The notes: generated from the letters alone by a model not told the origin. Shown: positions 11,701 through 24,100, counted from the first letter of the stretch. The stretch is DNA of 64,000 bases from Arcuatula senhousia (GCA_963971305.1 OZ020305.1:9023001-9087000), one strand, 5' to 3'. Numbers and translations are program-made.

Positions 11701-14700
11701 CGAATCTGGTCAGGTTTCTTAGGGTGGTACACACCAAACAATGGCAGATACCAGCATTCTTCGTTCTCAGTCAGTTCCGGAGCTACCTCCGCATGCTTGC
11801 TGTCTATTATCTTTGCCATGAAGGTCTGGAAATGTTCCCGCTTCTTGGGATTTTTTCGCAAACTTCTGTCAAGTAGCTTGGCTCGTTGCATTGCCTGTGC
11901 TTTATTGTTAGGCAAGGCTCGCCTTGATGAGCAGAAGGGTAATGGAGCTACCCAACTTCCGTTTTCGTCTCTCTTAAATTCTTTGTCCATCTGGGAGATG
12001 AACTGTCGATCATCTTGTGACAGACCTGGCTTGTCGTCGTCTGGTGTCCTTTCAAAGACATTTGCTCCTAAATTGTCGCTTGATTTAGGTTGTATTGCGG
12101 GATCTCTGTCCCACTCCTGGACATCTATCTGATTGGGACATGGTCTCATGATGGTTGAAGGTCGACCATTTTGGAGAATATAGGTCCTCTTCACATCAAC
12201 CTCTGGTGAAATGTGCTGCCCGTCAAGACATACTTCGCCAATCACGACCCAGCCTAAGCTCAGTTTCTGTGCATAAGGGGCGTTAATTGACCCCATAGGT
12301 AATCTTTGGTCAATTACATGATGCACCGCTGGCAAGGTTCTACCAAGTAGTAGAAGAATCTCGGCACTGTCGTCCAAAGGCGGGATATGACCAGCTAGGT
12401 CCTTTAGATGTGAATGATAGGCTGCTACTTCCGGTGTTGGAATTTCGTTCCGGTTGTGTGGAATGGAATCACATTCTATGAGCTTCGGTAGGTTAAACTG
12501 TGTTGTGTCATGAACAGATTTTATTACGAAGTCATGCGCTACTCTTCCAGACGCTTGAACTTTGCCTGAGCATGTTGTCAAGGTGTAGTGCTCTGATGGA
12601 CCATCAATGTTGAACACATCGAAGAATTCTGACGCAGCCAGACACCTATTACTTTGGTCATCGATGATGGCGTACATCCGATGAACGTTTGAAGGATTGC
12701 CTTTCTGGAAGACATCTACTGGCAAGATTTTGGCACAGGACTTGCCGCCGCTGTATGGGTATCCACATATGTCAGTGCATGTGGAATTCACGTTTTGGCC
12801 AGTGTTAGTCCTGCCGGTGGTCCCTGGCTCCCCGCCGTTCTGTTGGAAGGGTCTGCGGGATGGTCCCGTACGACTGTAATGGTCAATGTGTAGTGCTGTT
12901 GCGTGGTATTTGCTGTTGCAATCACTGCATGGAGTGGCATCTTGGCAATCACGACTTATATGGCTGTTGGAGCGACAACACTTGTAGCATATGTTGTTCT
13001 CCTTGAGAATCTTCTTCCGTTCGTCAATTGGCTTGGCCTTGAATTTGCGACATTCATTCAAGGTGTGCTTAGACTTGTGAAGAATGCAGCGTTCATTAGG
13101 GTCTATTGACTTCTCCGACTGCTGACTTGAGCCGTCCGTTTCCTCTGTGTCGGTCTTGTGGACGCTGACTGTTCGCTTAGTTTGAAGGTGTCGCTTTGAT
13201 ACGGAGCTAGAAGCCCCAGTATGAGACGATTCAAACATTAGGCCTGGGTTGTTCTTGATCTTGCTGATATCTTTGATGAACTGCAAGAACACTGAGAAGG
13301 GTGGGTACGTGACCCCATACTGCTTCATGTGGTTGGCAGCTGTAGATACCCATTTTTCTTGTAGTCCGTAGGGTAGTTTGCTTACTATGGGTTTAATTCC
13401 CGATGATGTATCAAAGTAACCCAAGAGCGTGTTGTATTCAGGGTTCTCCTTGATGAACTGGATTTCAGACAGAAGGTCGGAGAGTTCATATAACTTTCTG
13501 TTGTCCTTGTTGGAAAGATTTGGGAAGTTTACAAGTTTTTGCTTGATGGACTCTTCAACCATTTCCGGTGCACCATACCGCTCGTCCAAACGTTCCCAAA
13601 GACTTCGTAGTCCTTCTGAAGGGTTGGCAATGCTTGATGCCTGAATGCTGACGGCATAACGTGCTGACTCGTTGCCTAACCATTTGACAAGCAAGTCCAG
13701 TTCTTCTGAGTCGGAGACTTCAAGCTCGCTCACGACACACTTGAATTTCTTTTTCCAGGCTTGGTATGACTCGGCCTTGTCGTTGAAGGTAGATAGGCGT
13801 GAGAACAAGAGGTCCTTCCGTAGCAGGAACTTTGTGATGTCAGACGCCGTGTTTGGTTCCTTGGCTGGAGCTGCCCATGTCGTTGATCTACTAGTATGTT
13901 GTGTTGGAACATACTCTGGAGCATGGCAATTCAATGAACATGATGAAGGAATCGATCCGGTTTTGTAACCGCTGGATGTTTGAGGAAATGACACCGTCAT
14001 GGCAGGCTTTCTATAGTCATCTGACTTAAGCAGTGTCCCTTTTGACGTGGACACGTTTGTTGTAGCAGGTACAGGTCGTGAATCTTGAATATCCTTATAA
14101 CCCACGTGTCTTGGAGACTCTGCTGGTTTTGTTACGTTGAAATGAGCCGTTACCTTAGGTTTAACTACGGGTTCAGACCCGATGATTGTCTCTACTTTGA
14201 CTGGTTGTGGGTTTTCCAGTTTTGGAATCTGCTGTGTCACATAAGTCTGGACTATATCCAGTGGGTCCATCTTAGGCAATGAAGAAAGGTCGTCCAAATT
14301 CTGGCTTTTGGAGTCGTCTTCGCCTGCTGCTAGAACATTCGCTTCTGCCATGGCTACTGCGGCGTCTTGTTCGGTTTGCAGAAGTTGGATTTCTGCCTTG
14401 ACCTTAGCCTTTTTGTGAGCCGCTTCTGCTGCTATCAACTCCATTTCAGCCTTTTGTTGGCTAGCTTTTTGTTCCATTTCTGCCTTTTGTTGGCTAGCTA
14501 TTTGTTCCATTTCTGCCTTTTGTTGAATGGCCGTTTGTTCCATTTCGGCTTTATGCATAGCCGTTTTTCTTTGAACCTCCTGGTCGATGTCAGCTTCTTG
14601 CATTTGCAACATGGCTCCTTTTTTAGCAAACTCAACTTTAGCCAATGCGGCTTCAGCTGCTGCACGCTTCATTTGTATCGTGCTGACTGAACCAGATGAC

Positions 14701-15233
14701 CCTTGGCTGTTGCTTTTCCCGGTTTTACGGGATTTTCTTGACGATCTCTCTGAAACTACAGAGCCAGTCTCCATAAGCGAGGATAGCATCGACTTGACTG
14801 TGTCAATGGCTGCTTCTGCTATTTTGCAGTAGGCAGATGATGATTTGGTAAACAGGTCAAGGTCCTTCATGCTTTCGGCTGTTCTCTGTGACGTCAGAAA
14901 TTCGACGTAGCAGTCCTTCTGTCGGCGATACCTCTCCAAGGCAGTGATTATCCGCTCATTGAGTGTAGCCAGTGCGTTTTCGTTCTTAGGAGTGCTCTGG
15001 ACGTCTTGAATGACGGCGTGGAGCCTGTTCCAGAGGTCCTCTGCCTGCTCGGCGTGTTTACGGCTCTGGCTCTCATAGAGTTGTTTCCCTTTTTCGCTAA
15101 GGGTGCGAATGCGCTGTTCCTTGTCTGACTCAGTTTCTTGAGTAGCCTCTGTGTTTGGCGGTTGTGCCTCCATATCTTGGCCATGGTCCATATTGACTTC
15201 TAAATTTTCAGTTGTTATTGAGTCAGCTGACAT
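8736..15233 (-). CDS. BEL/Pao Gag-Pol polyprotein, intact
   Basis: 2165 residues in one frame. A charged helical N-terminal Gag-like part has KAEMEQ-type heptads (about residues 215-290). A CCHC-like knuckle (CYKCC, H, C) lies near 748. The aspartic protease is of the retropepsin DUF1758 type with IIDDQSN at about 858. Reverse transcriptase has the catalytic YVDD at 1302-1305. RNase H shows FSDAS at about 1484. The integrase has an HH-CC zinc region (KHHHEDVKHQG, CVECRKL) and a DDE core with D about 1859 (GVDAFGPW), D about 1926 (SDRGTN) and E about 1976 (GGVWERMIG). A single fused frame is normal for this superfamily. All catalytic motifs are present and there is no internal stop. No envelope-like frame is supported. 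Confidence 0.95.
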   Translation of the reverse strand: MSADSITTENLEVNMDHGQDMEAQPPNTEATQETESDKEQRIRTLSEKGKQLYESQSRKHAEQAEDLWNRLHAVIQDVQSTPKNENALATLNERIITALERYRRQKDCYVEFLTSQRTAESMKDLDLFTKSSSAYCKIAEAAIDTVKSMLSSLMETGSVVSERSSRKSRKTGKSNSQGSSGSVSTIQMKRAAAEAALAKVEFAKKGAMLQMQEADIDQEVQRKTAMHKAEMEQTAIQQKAEMEQIASQQKAEMEQKASQQKAEMELIAAEAAHKKAKVKAEIQLLQTEQDAAVAMAEANVLAAGEDDSKSQNLDDLSSLPKMDPLDIVQTYVTQQIPKLENPQPVKVETIIGSEPVVKPKVTAHFNVTKPAESPRHVGYKDIQDSRPVPATTNVSTSKGTLLKSDDYRKPAMTVSFPQTSSGYKTGSIPSSCSLNCHAPEYVPTQHTSRSTTWAAPAKEPNTASDITKFLLRKDLLFSRLSTFNDKAESYQAWKKKFKCVVSELEVSDSEELDLLVKWLGNESARYAVSIQASSIANPSEGLRSLWERLDERYGAPEMVEESIKQKLVNFPNLSNKDNRKLYELSDLLSEIQFIKENPEYNTLLGYFDTSSGIKPIVSKLPYGLQEKWVSTAANHMKQYGVTYPPFSVFLQFIKDISKIKNNPGLMFESSHTGASSSVSKRHLQTKRTVSVHKTDTEETDGSSQQSEKSIDPNERCILHKSKHTLNECRKFKAKPIDERKKILKENNICYKCCRSNSHISRDCQDATPCSDCNSKYHATALHIDHYSRTGPSRRPFQQNGGEPGTTGRTNTGQNVNSTCTDICGYPYSGGKSCAKILPVDVFQKGNPSNVHRMYAIIDDQSNRCLAASEFFDVFNIDGPSEHYTLTTCSGKVQASGRVAHDFVIKSVHDTTQFNLPKLIECDSIPHNRNEIPTPEVAAYHSHLKDLAGHIPPLDDSAEILLLLGRTLPAVHHVIDQRLPMGSINAPYAQKLSLGWVVIGEVCLDGQHISPEVDVKRTYILQNGRPSTIMRPCPNQIDVQEWDRDPAIQPKSSDNLGANVFERTPDDDKPGLSQDDRQFISQMDKEFKRDENGSWVAPLPFCSSRRALPNNKAQAMQRAKLLDRSLRKNPKKREHFQTFMAKIIDSKHAEVAPELTENEECWYLPLFGVYHPKKPDQIRGVFDSSATFDGVSLNNVLLTGPDLANSLLGVLLRFRKDMIAITADIQSMFHCFIVREDHRNYLRFLWYKDNDITKELIEYRMRVHVFGNSPSPAVANLGLRKAALEAESKYGKDVVSFVTNDFYVDDGLTSCSTPESAIKLIKDTQSALMEFGNLRLHKFASNSPEVMAALPHNDLASNLKDLDLDANNKPLQRSLGLTWDVNTDQFLFILSTDEKPVTRRGILSTINSIYDPLGFLAPVIIYGKMLLRNLVSETVDWDEPVSDQIASDWAQWKDTLKALETILIPRPYVPHLSKKSERQLHVFSDASQTAIAAVAYIRTIDEKDTSDLGFILGKAKLAPTNGHMIPRLELCAAVLAVEITQTVVEQLRIDFDSVKYYTDSKVVLGYICNNKRRFFIYVANRVEKIRKLSIPDQWNYVPTDRNPADAATRSILASELQDSDWLQGPKSFLELRSSDKIEDVFELVDPECDKEIRSVQVFKTQTKEEVEINDFEQFETWNSLVEQVATLGQSRLHGNKETDLSVEHYDDAKTSLFRQMQAEFYSEELDCIHREEALPKRSPIRDLNPFIDERGLLRVGGRIDKSDLSLMEKRPLIIPGRHYLATLLVKHHHEDVKHQGRHFTEGAIRAAGLWITGARRLISSIIHKCVECRKLRGKFEGQIMSSLPRDRLEPTPPFTNVGVDAFGPWTIVTRRTRGGSANSKRWAILFTCLVTRAVHIELVEEMSSSAFINALKRFTSIRGKVKIFRSDRGTNFIGAVKELGIEAINVEDEPVQKFLRESDTVWIFNPPHSSHMGGVWERMIGVTRRILDSMLLGNEGKTLTHDVLNTFMAEATAIINSRPLIPVSSDPENPLVLTPNMLLTQKTDYVFSVEHPELSDKRNLCLDEWKRVQALANIFWTRWKKEYLPTLMTRQKWTEEHRDLEEGDTVLLKDNALCRTQWPVGIIVHPIKGADGHVRSAEVQVQVDGKPTVYTRPITELILLQENDEA

Positions 15234-15569
15234 TATTTCAACAAAGGTGTGCCCGTTACTGTTTAAACGTGAGAGCAGAGTGCCCCATACAATTTAAACG
15301 CAAGGGCAAGTGATCCTGATGGCCTATTTCAACCTTGGATGGGATCCTGTCAGGCTGTCTAGATGTAGGACTGGCGTGTCAAAATACCTGTCCCGATGTG
15401 GTTTAGAAATCCGGTTGGAAAACCAAAGGGCTGTGCTACTTCAGTTGTTTGAGGTTGTGTCCAATGCTGGAACGATCCTCCTCCCGAGAAGTGATGACCC
15501 TTTTGTGTCCACTATACTACTACTTGCTGGAAAGTTTTGGCTGAGACCGGCGATCTGTCACTTTTTCAC

Positions 15570-16202
15570 TGTACCGACTTATGATCGGCAAGTGTAACCA
15601 GTTATGGGCGTGTAAAGAACGAGAACCAGCAGGTGTAATGTGTCTTTAATCCCAATAACATATGGTGAAAAACTGAAAGAAACAAATAACAATAATAAGT
15701 ACAAAATACACAAATACACGAATTATCTGAAAGAATTAAAGTCAATATAGCGATAAACAATGAAAGGTTATTGCCGATTGATTATATATAAACCAGTTAA
15801 ATAAGCAGGCCCAGCCGGGAAATGTTCAAATATTACTGTATCGTGAATCGGAATTTGTCACAGTTGAAATATCAAAAATATAAACGTTAATTCACAAGAA
15901 AAACAGATAATTTGTTGAATCGAGTCACTGTTATAATGTTTCCATATATATTTTGTGGATATTCGCCAAACTTACGTGGTGGTATGCCGCGAATCGTTTC
16001 CAAATTGATTCCTTGCAAGTTATACAAATGGCTACCTATTTACTACCTGTATGTGTAATACTAGTACTCGACAGTGCAGTACGCACGTCGATCGCTTGAC
16101 CCAAGACTGGCTTCGGCACAGGTAGCGGCGATTTAAATTTAATCACGACAAGGAAGTTTAAATCCACATTTAAAAATAAACAATTAATGTTGTGACAGTA
16201 CA
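15570..16202 (-). repeat. BEL/Pao 5' LTR (right in window)
   Basis: 633 bp; carries the transcription start for the minus-strand element by family rule. It matches the left LTR by eye and is followed by TTTGC. Confidence 0.95.
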
Positions 16203-16207
16203 TTTGC
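16203..16207. other. Target-site duplication, right (TTTGC)
   Basis: Matches 7727-7731. Confidence 0.9.
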
Positions 16208-16676
16208 AGTTTGCAACTAGTAAATAAATATGATGGGGAGGGGGTCAAACATCACACACACTTTTTTCAGACTCAGTTTAAATAAAAGCATGTTTAGCCC
16301 ATTTTACTGGTTAAAAGTTGTGACTTAAATTTGTCGGAAGATTTTGTATATCTAGGGTAAAAAGCTAGAATACAGAATTTGTAAGATATAACTCCCTTAC
16401 AACCTTTATTGATTGAAAATGCCAGGCCGATAATTGCATTTTAAGTAAAATTTTCTGCGGTAAAGAAATTTAGGTTCAAACGATTTTCAATAGATTAGGC
16501 ATGCGCATTCGCGGTTTCTTATAAAATATAAAACGGACACCTGCAATTTTACCTGTTAACCGTTCAGGATTATTAACCTTGTTGAATTAGTCAAACCTTT
16601 ACACAGGGCTACACTTACAAAGGTATAACACACCAAATGTACCGGTATTTGATCGATCAGTATCCTTACATTACTT

Positions 16677-17275
16677 CTAGTAAGTGGTCTACTCATGTTT
16701 TCTTAAATTATATATGTTTTTTTTAATATTTTTGTCGTATTCACGATTTTATACATGTAATTTGCAATGGTTTAGTACTTTTAGTAAGTGGTCTATTTAT
16801 GTTTTCTTAAATTATATATGTTTTTTTTATTTTTGTCGTATTTACTATTTTATACATGTAATTTGCAATGGTTAGTACTTTTAGTAAGTGGTCTATTTAT
16901 GTTTTCTAAATTATATACGTTTTTTATTTTTGTCGTGTTTACGATTTTATGCATGTAATTTGCAATGGTTTAGTACTTTTAGTAAGTGGTCTATTTATGT
17001 TTTCTAAAATTGTATATGTTTTTTTTTTTATTTTTGTCGTATTTACAATTTTATACATGTAATTTGCAATCATGGTTAGTACTTTTAGTAAGTGGTCTAA
17101 TCATGTTTTCTTAAATTATATATGTTTTTTTTGTCGAATTTACGATTTTATACATGTAATTTGCAATGGTTAGTACTTTAAGTAAGTGTCTATTCTTGTT
17201 TTCTTAAATTATATATATGTTTTTTTGGTCGAATTTACGATTAAATACATGTATTTTGCATTGGTTTGTTACTTA
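16677..17275. repeat. ~100-bp AT-rich tandem repeat, six units
   Basis: TAAGTGGTCT or its variant occurs at 16681, 16785, 16885, 16983, 17089 and 17183 (steps 104, 100, 98, 106, 94). Each unit has TTTTCT(T)AAATTATATA, a T-run, TTTTGTCG and ATACATGTAATTTGCAATGG. Length varies mostly in the T-run. It lies just upstream of the sulfotransferase gene. Confidence 0.85.
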
Positions 17276-17857
17276 GTGAGTTTCCAAGAAACAATTGCTT
17301 TTAGTATGTTAATAATCACATTGATAACAGAAAAATATGACTTTCTTTTCTTTTACAAACTTTATAATCTTGATCAAATTTTGGCCATTTCGGTTCATTC
17401 GCTTTCAGTTTTTTAAACACAGCTCTTTTTGAAGCAGAACATTTTGTTAACCTCAATATAACTATCATCATGTTTTATGTCTAAATGTAAAAACAAGTAA
17501 GGTTTACGTATCAGCTGACCATATTTGTTACATTACTGAAACATACACACTCTCCAAACATGCTTTGAGAATATACAAATACATGTAGATAAACAATATG
17601 GCTAATTGTGCAATATTTCAGAATTTCAATATATCTGCATGTACATGTACAATGCTTTCTTTGTATACTGTATCTCATTTTATCCACATTCATGTACCAC
17701 ACTTTTTGTACGTAGTACACATGTTAAACACGACAACAAACCGTACAACAAACAAACACGCATACCAAAGTTTAACTGCAATCAGCAACTTGAAGTTAAG
17801 TCGAATGAAGAGTGAATATGTTTGTATGATCCAATTACAATTGTTTTTCAATTTTTA

Positions 17858-18153
17858 GGGGCATGGTTCCTGTTGAACCCTTTAGTTGGTACAGAAGGAG
17901 AACACCGCTTCTAGTTGGAATTGTTGTTTGTGTTTTCATCATCATTCATGAATCAAATTCGTGTGACGTCATAAATCCTTTTCAATTCTTGACAGCCTGC
18001 CCTTATACACGTTTGACCGTTTCTATTCTGACATCCTCAACGCCAAAGCGAGAGTTGTCAAAAGAAGATCAAAGTCTCTGTTTTGGCAAAGGTTTTAAGC
18101 CAAAGTTACCTAACGCGAAGAAAGAAACACTGAACCATCTTGATTTTCGACAG
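17858..18153 (+). CDS. Sulfotransferase exon 1 (coding from 17863)
   Basis: Begins after TTTTTAG; ATG at 17863. Encodes residues 1-97, with the cytosolic tail, the membrane anchor (TPLLVGIVVCVFIII) and the stem. Ends CAG|GTAAAA, phase 0. Confidence 0.9.
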
Positions 18154-21100
18154 GTAAAATTTGATTCAATAGTTTGGTTAAAAAAAGCAAATTAAAGAAG
18201 GATTCTATGAACCAATTGTAATACATGTAACATAAAACAATAGGACAGCCGTACAAATGTGTCTACGACCCTTGTTCAAGGCAAAATTAAAAGCTTTGAG
18301 TACATGTACACGGGGAAATTCACGTGAAAAACTAAACATGAATTCCACGTTAAACGAGCATTTTTTTTATGTAAAGTTCACGTGAAAAATGTTCTTAACA
18401 TTTTTAATGTTCTGTAACTTGCATGCAATTCTATAAATATTTCAGAAAAAAATTCGCACTTTTTAGAATATTCTTGTAAAATTCACATAAAAAGTTAACG
18501 GACAAGTATTAATACGTGATTTTCAGGTATGTCATTGACAAATAAATGTCAGTTCATATCTTACTTTGATGTTGTTTTCAACTACTAGTAATCTGTACTG
18601 GGCCCCAAAACTAGTTTAACCCCGTATTAATTTGAATGTGCCTGTCCTAAGCTAGGAATCTTTGACAAAGCTTTTGTTTGATCTTGTCTTTTTGATGTTT
18701 CTTGTTCCTTGTTTAAGAATGGAATCTATCTCTGGCTATTTCAGTAATGGATTTAAATTGCACGCATTTTATTCAGACCTTGAGCCGATTGCAGAACGTC
18801 GAGCAGCGCCAGACTGCTGGCAGTTTTCCTTTGTGGTTTTTCTTCCGCTCGTGACGTGAACTGTGTAACATACACGTATTCCATATCTTATATATTTTTA
18901 TAAATGTTAAATGAGTTTGAAGGCTGATACAATCTAATAAATGTAGAAACTCGTCGTGTTTTCTAATTTGTTACACATCTTATTGTAATTTTTCAAGGAA
19001 TAGGTATAAGAATTAACCATTCATCAATTTCTATTTTCTTAATTACAGGAAACGTTCAACTATCAAAGAAACTTTAAAAACCCTTGTTTTTACCGCAATG
19101 TAACATATTATAACGGAACAAGATTATCACAACCAATAAATGTCCTACGATGCGTTCCATACTTTTTCATCATCGGTCTGCCAAAATGTGGAACAACAGA
19201 TTTATGGCATGGACTTAAATTACATCCAGATATTGCCATAGAACAAGTCTACAAAGAATCAAAGTTCTTCAACATAAAACGATATCCGATCGGTAAGAAC
19301 ATTTATTTCTATGAATGGGTAAAAAAAAAGTAAAATGTGTACCAATGGGAACTTTGAATAATGTTAGTCCGAAAGAGTAGACAAAAAATACAAGACAAAT
19401 AAAAACGGAACGCAAAAGATACCAAAAATTACACAAAACTACGTATTTATGTTATTGTGAATTATATTCCAGTTTCAATATGGATTTTTTTCAAATGTAC
19501 TCAAAGTTTTTTTTTTCAATGGCAACCCAACCCAAGAAGCTCCTAGGAGCCTGAATCGATCAACTGACTTCAATGACAAATGATGAAATTAAAGTATTCT
19601 TGGGCATCTGAGGCTACATTGGATCATCATATAGTCGAACATTTAAACAAACAAAATCTTTTCCTAATCTTTAATAGTTTAGTAAGATAAACATCCAAAA
19701 CTTGACAATTAGGGGCCACAACTTTTACACGGGGTCATTTGCCAGCTTCAGCCTAAGAGATATTTTTGAAAAGCTGAATGAACTGATGGTTTAAGCAAAA
19801 ACTAACTTTTCTCTATCTGCTATTGTTTTCATTCTATAGGCAAAAAGAACCCAACATAAAATATAATATTTTCAATTTTAAAGGGCAATAATCCTTATGA
19901 GTTGTCATCTGACAATCCCTTCAGTAGTTAATACCTCATCTGAACTTAGCTAAAACGTATGCAATAAAAATGGAATAATCCAAGTTGTACAGAAAAAATA
20001 AGGCGATACTTTAGCTTGAACATTAAAACTCCTGAGGTAGAAAATAGAAATCTAATTGGTTAACAAGGTACATGTAACGGTTTCAGGAGTAAAATGAATG
20101 ATGAAAAATTACACAGTCTTGAGGTTTGGTTTATTTTTCAGTTTGATTTAAAATACAAATGACAACAAAGTTCCAGACAATAAATTTTGCTACGCCTGAC
20201 ACGCGTTTCGTCTATTCAAGACTCATCAGAGGCGCTCTACCAAAAATATTGAAAATGCCAAACACTGTATTTAAAATCTTGTACTGATTTAATTTATATT
20301 TTAGATGTGCTGTTGTCAGACAAAACTGATAACGCAAGGAATTTCTTCTTAGAAAAGTATAAATACAAAGATTCAGGTAGGAAACTCTCTTCGTATTGAA
20401 AAACTTCATCATTGTAGTCATGATATATAATAAGATGCTATCTTTCAACAGTGTAATCTTTTAAAAAATAGTAATATGCTTATTGCTCTATCTGAAAATA
20501 GAATAATACTTGAGGAATATATCTTGTAAAGGTTTTTTTGAAAATATAAACTGTTTCTTTTTTGGATTTAATTTGAAGGTGTTTGATTTATAAAGATTAA
20601 GTTTTTCCTATGACATTAATATTTCTAATAAAAAAAATGGAGAAGTCGCACACGACAGCAAATCCCCTTACCCGTTACAATTTATTGTAAGACAAGATGA
20701 CCTAAGTCGGAACAGATGTTTATTAATACTATCCAAGCTATACCCACTTTCTAAATATTATTCTTCTAACAATTGGAGTTGCCGAGTTATGTAGCTTAAC
20801 CAAAACTTTAGCTTTAGTCATTCATGCAGAGAATGTGGATCAAGAAGACTTTATTTTGGGTATTGAGGCTTATTACTATCCAAGATTCACACACTGGTCC
20901 AATATCATCTCTTGTACTTGCTGAGAAGTGAACCTTAACCAAAGCATGAATCTGTGTTATTCATCTGGAAAATGTAGGTCAAGGTGACCTAATTTTGGTA
21001 AGGATGGTGGTTACTAGTCTAGATGTACACACTTGCCCAATATCATCTCTTTATCACTTGCGGTTGATGATATATGGACAAATAAAAAAAAACCTAGTGT

Positions 21101-24100
21101 TGACTGTGTTGGGGATGCCCAACACAAAACTATCTCCCAAACGTACGCATACAAGTCTTGTTCATGTTGTTGAGATTGAAACATTTTGACAAATGGCTCA
21201 TTTTTGGACCTGAAATATCACATTTTCGTAAATAACTCGAAAACTGTTAATATCAAATTCAAGTTTTTTCCAATGTCATTGAAGATTGAAGAAAATGACA
21301 TGTGGAATAAGTGTAAGCGACGTGTACAGCTTATTTTGCTCTATTAATTTACAAAATTCAGAACCTTTCTCACCTAGGTTACCGAGATATTTGCAATATC
21401 TTATATTATGACCTTTTTCTATGTTTCCGTGGAGACGGCAGCCATTTCTAAAATTCTGATTTTTGTATGCACATCTTTGAGTGGCACTAACACCATACAA
21501 AATTTCATTACGATCCATTGAGTAGTTTTTGAGAAACTGTGCGGACAAGTTCATGAACGGAAGATTTTTTTCAAACCCTAGAGTAAAAACAATATATCTC
21601 ACAAACATAGTGTTTGTGACATATAATAAAACTGTGTCAGTCATGAGGACATTGTAGGTCAAAGTGACCTTATTTTGGTAATGATGTTGGTAACTATCAA
21701 GACCTACCAACTGACAAAATATCATCTCCCTATCACTTGCAGTTGCTGATATATGGACCTTAACCAAATATATAAACGGAGTCATTCATGCAGAAAATGT
21801 TTGTCAAGGTCACTTAATTTTTGCTATGGATGCTGGTTACTATCCAAAATGTACCCACTGACCCAATTTCATCTCTCTATCACTTGCAGTTGCTGAGATA
21901 TGTGCCTTAACCAAAACTTAAATCTTAGTCATTTATGCGGACAATAAAGATCAAGGTCACCTAATTTTGGAACCCATGCTGACTGCCATCAAATATGTTC
22001 CTGCTGACCAAATATCATCTCTGTGGTGTTAAGCACATATGTTTATGACAAAGCAAAAACCATATGAACGTACATTTGTACGTACGAACGAAAGAACCAA
22101 ATGCTACAATCCCCTTCCCAAATCCGTTGGGCTCGGTGAAAAATATCTTGCATGCATGCTAGTCATCTTATACGCTTGTGTCACTCTAAATGCGATGCTT
22201 AACTTTTGTTATCTAAGTAAAGCACATACATGGATGTAGTACATGCATGACTATTGAAGAAGAGCTAGGCGACCTCCAGTTGGCAAATCGTATTGCAATC
22301 TGTACTATAAATTATTGAATTGTTCATATATGTACGACCGATAAAATGTTATTGAGATTTCAACCCTTTGAGCACTTTATTGCTTTTTTTCAGCAAACTG
22401 GACTTTAGACATGTATTTAGATCATTTTCACAATGCAACCTTGACAATATCATCAAGTTACCGAGACTTTAATGGTAATAAACCTCATTATAATGCAATA
22501 ACAGGTAAGTTTTACATAGTTTGGTCAGCCTTGATTATTAGCTACGGCTTTCCCTGAGGACACGTTATGATATACTCATTAATCATTTTTTTAAAATACT
22601 GAACTTTTAAGTAGTCAACACGAAAGATAAGCCCATATTAGTTTCATCCAGTCCACCTCTTATTTTATTTCGTGCTGAACTGTTTTTGCATTGACATTTT
22701 GGTGTATAATTTGATTTAGAAATTTATTTTATTGCTACTTTACACATATTGATGTTCATTTTAAAATGATATACTTTCATTATTACTTTAGGAGACGGGT
22801 CAGTCGGTGTTTCTCATAACAACAATCATTGGCACGTGGTGCCTGGAAATAAAGATTGTAACGAACCTATAGTCCTTAATGCGCATTATCTGTACAAACT
22901 GAACCCAAAGATGAAACTAATAATGATGGTCAGGAATCCCATAGAAAGGTAGTTGATAAAACATATTTGGCTTGTTAAAGTTGTATAGTTTACAATTGTT
23001 CTTAGAAAGGCAAATAGATTTTTTTATAATCGAACAGTTACTTAATACACAATAGAAATACAGGAAAATGACATACTTTAAATTACCTATTTGAGAATTA
23101 TAGCCTTTTGGTGAAGTCAATACTAGTTTTTATCGACTCGAGAAAAACTATTTCGACTGAGAACGAAGTCCGAGGTCAATATATTGTTTTCCGAGTTAAT
23201 ACAAACATGTACTGTAAAAAGCTATACTAGTAATTGTTGTATTATAATATTTTTCGGGTTTGTATTTACATTGTGCCTCATATCTTCAATATATTGTAAA
23301 AACTATTACTTTTCTACTATAAAGGGGCAAAGAGGCACCAATGGGGCATTCGAGTGTCAAAAGTCCAAAAGGGCAACGACGAAACCATTAAAAACGAACA
23401 AGAACAGCACGAGAAACACAAAATCAACCAAACGGAATATCCGGTAGGGGAAGACAAAACAAATTTCTACAACAAATCAAAATCTATACTCATTTGAGAG
23501 ATAGAAATCCCAGATTTGCAATTGTCTATGAGTGCATAGTGTCTACCGTAACATTTCTTGAGTGAAGACAGCAACCGTGGAGCAACATAACCCTGTGTCA
23601 GCAATTTTTTTGCCAAACGTGACGTTCTGCCAAGGATATCGAAGTAATTCCTGCAAGATCTGGAGTAACGAATCAATTGTGAAACGAAGACTCCATAAGC
23701 AGGAGCGGACGGAATGTTGCTACACAAAAAGGGAAAGTTGAAGTCATCGCTTTGTTGAAAGTCTTCATTGAGAGTCAATTTCGAGATGTAGATCTGATTA
23801 TGAAGCAGACTTCCTAATGTATCAATTTGAATTCTAACATTTCATAAAAGCACAATAATGTTGGTAAAACTAATTTTTGCGTTACCAAACAGATTTTCAA
23901 AATTTAATTCATTTGAATAATTTTTTTTCTAGAATACCTTACGATTTTTAGAAAAGCTAATAGTCTGCAAACATTCTATTTTTAGAAAAATAAGTTCTCA
24001 AATTTTTAGCTCACCTGACCCGAAGGGGGGTCAGACTACTGTTTTTGGCTTGTAAATCAAAAAGAGTTAGAGATAGAGGAAATCTTATCCATGGTACTGC

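Larger units (their letters stand above)
7732..16202 (-). mobile_element. Complete BEL/Pao LTR retrotransposon
   Basis: 8471-bp element read on the minus strand: LTRs at both ends, 5-bp TTTGC target duplications, one long polyprotein frame, and a purine run just inside the 3' LTR (minus-strand GACGGGGAG at 8365-8373) that fits a polypurine tract. LTRs begin TGTACTG and end CGGTACA on the element strand, a TG...CA type terminus. I did not recognise a primer-binding site starting TGG next to the 5' LTR. The two LTRs have equal length and I saw no mismatch by eye, and the frame is unbroken, so insertion is recent and the element may still be competent. Confidence 0.95.

Noticed and set aside
10368..14832. 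Many plus-strand frames of 60-190 codons
   Set aside because: They are antisense shadows of the dense minus-strand polyprotein.
21276..21785. 169-codon minus-strand frame in the satellite region
   Set aside because: It spans satellite monomers and unrelated sequence, has no domain, and is not kept in the neighbouring monomers.
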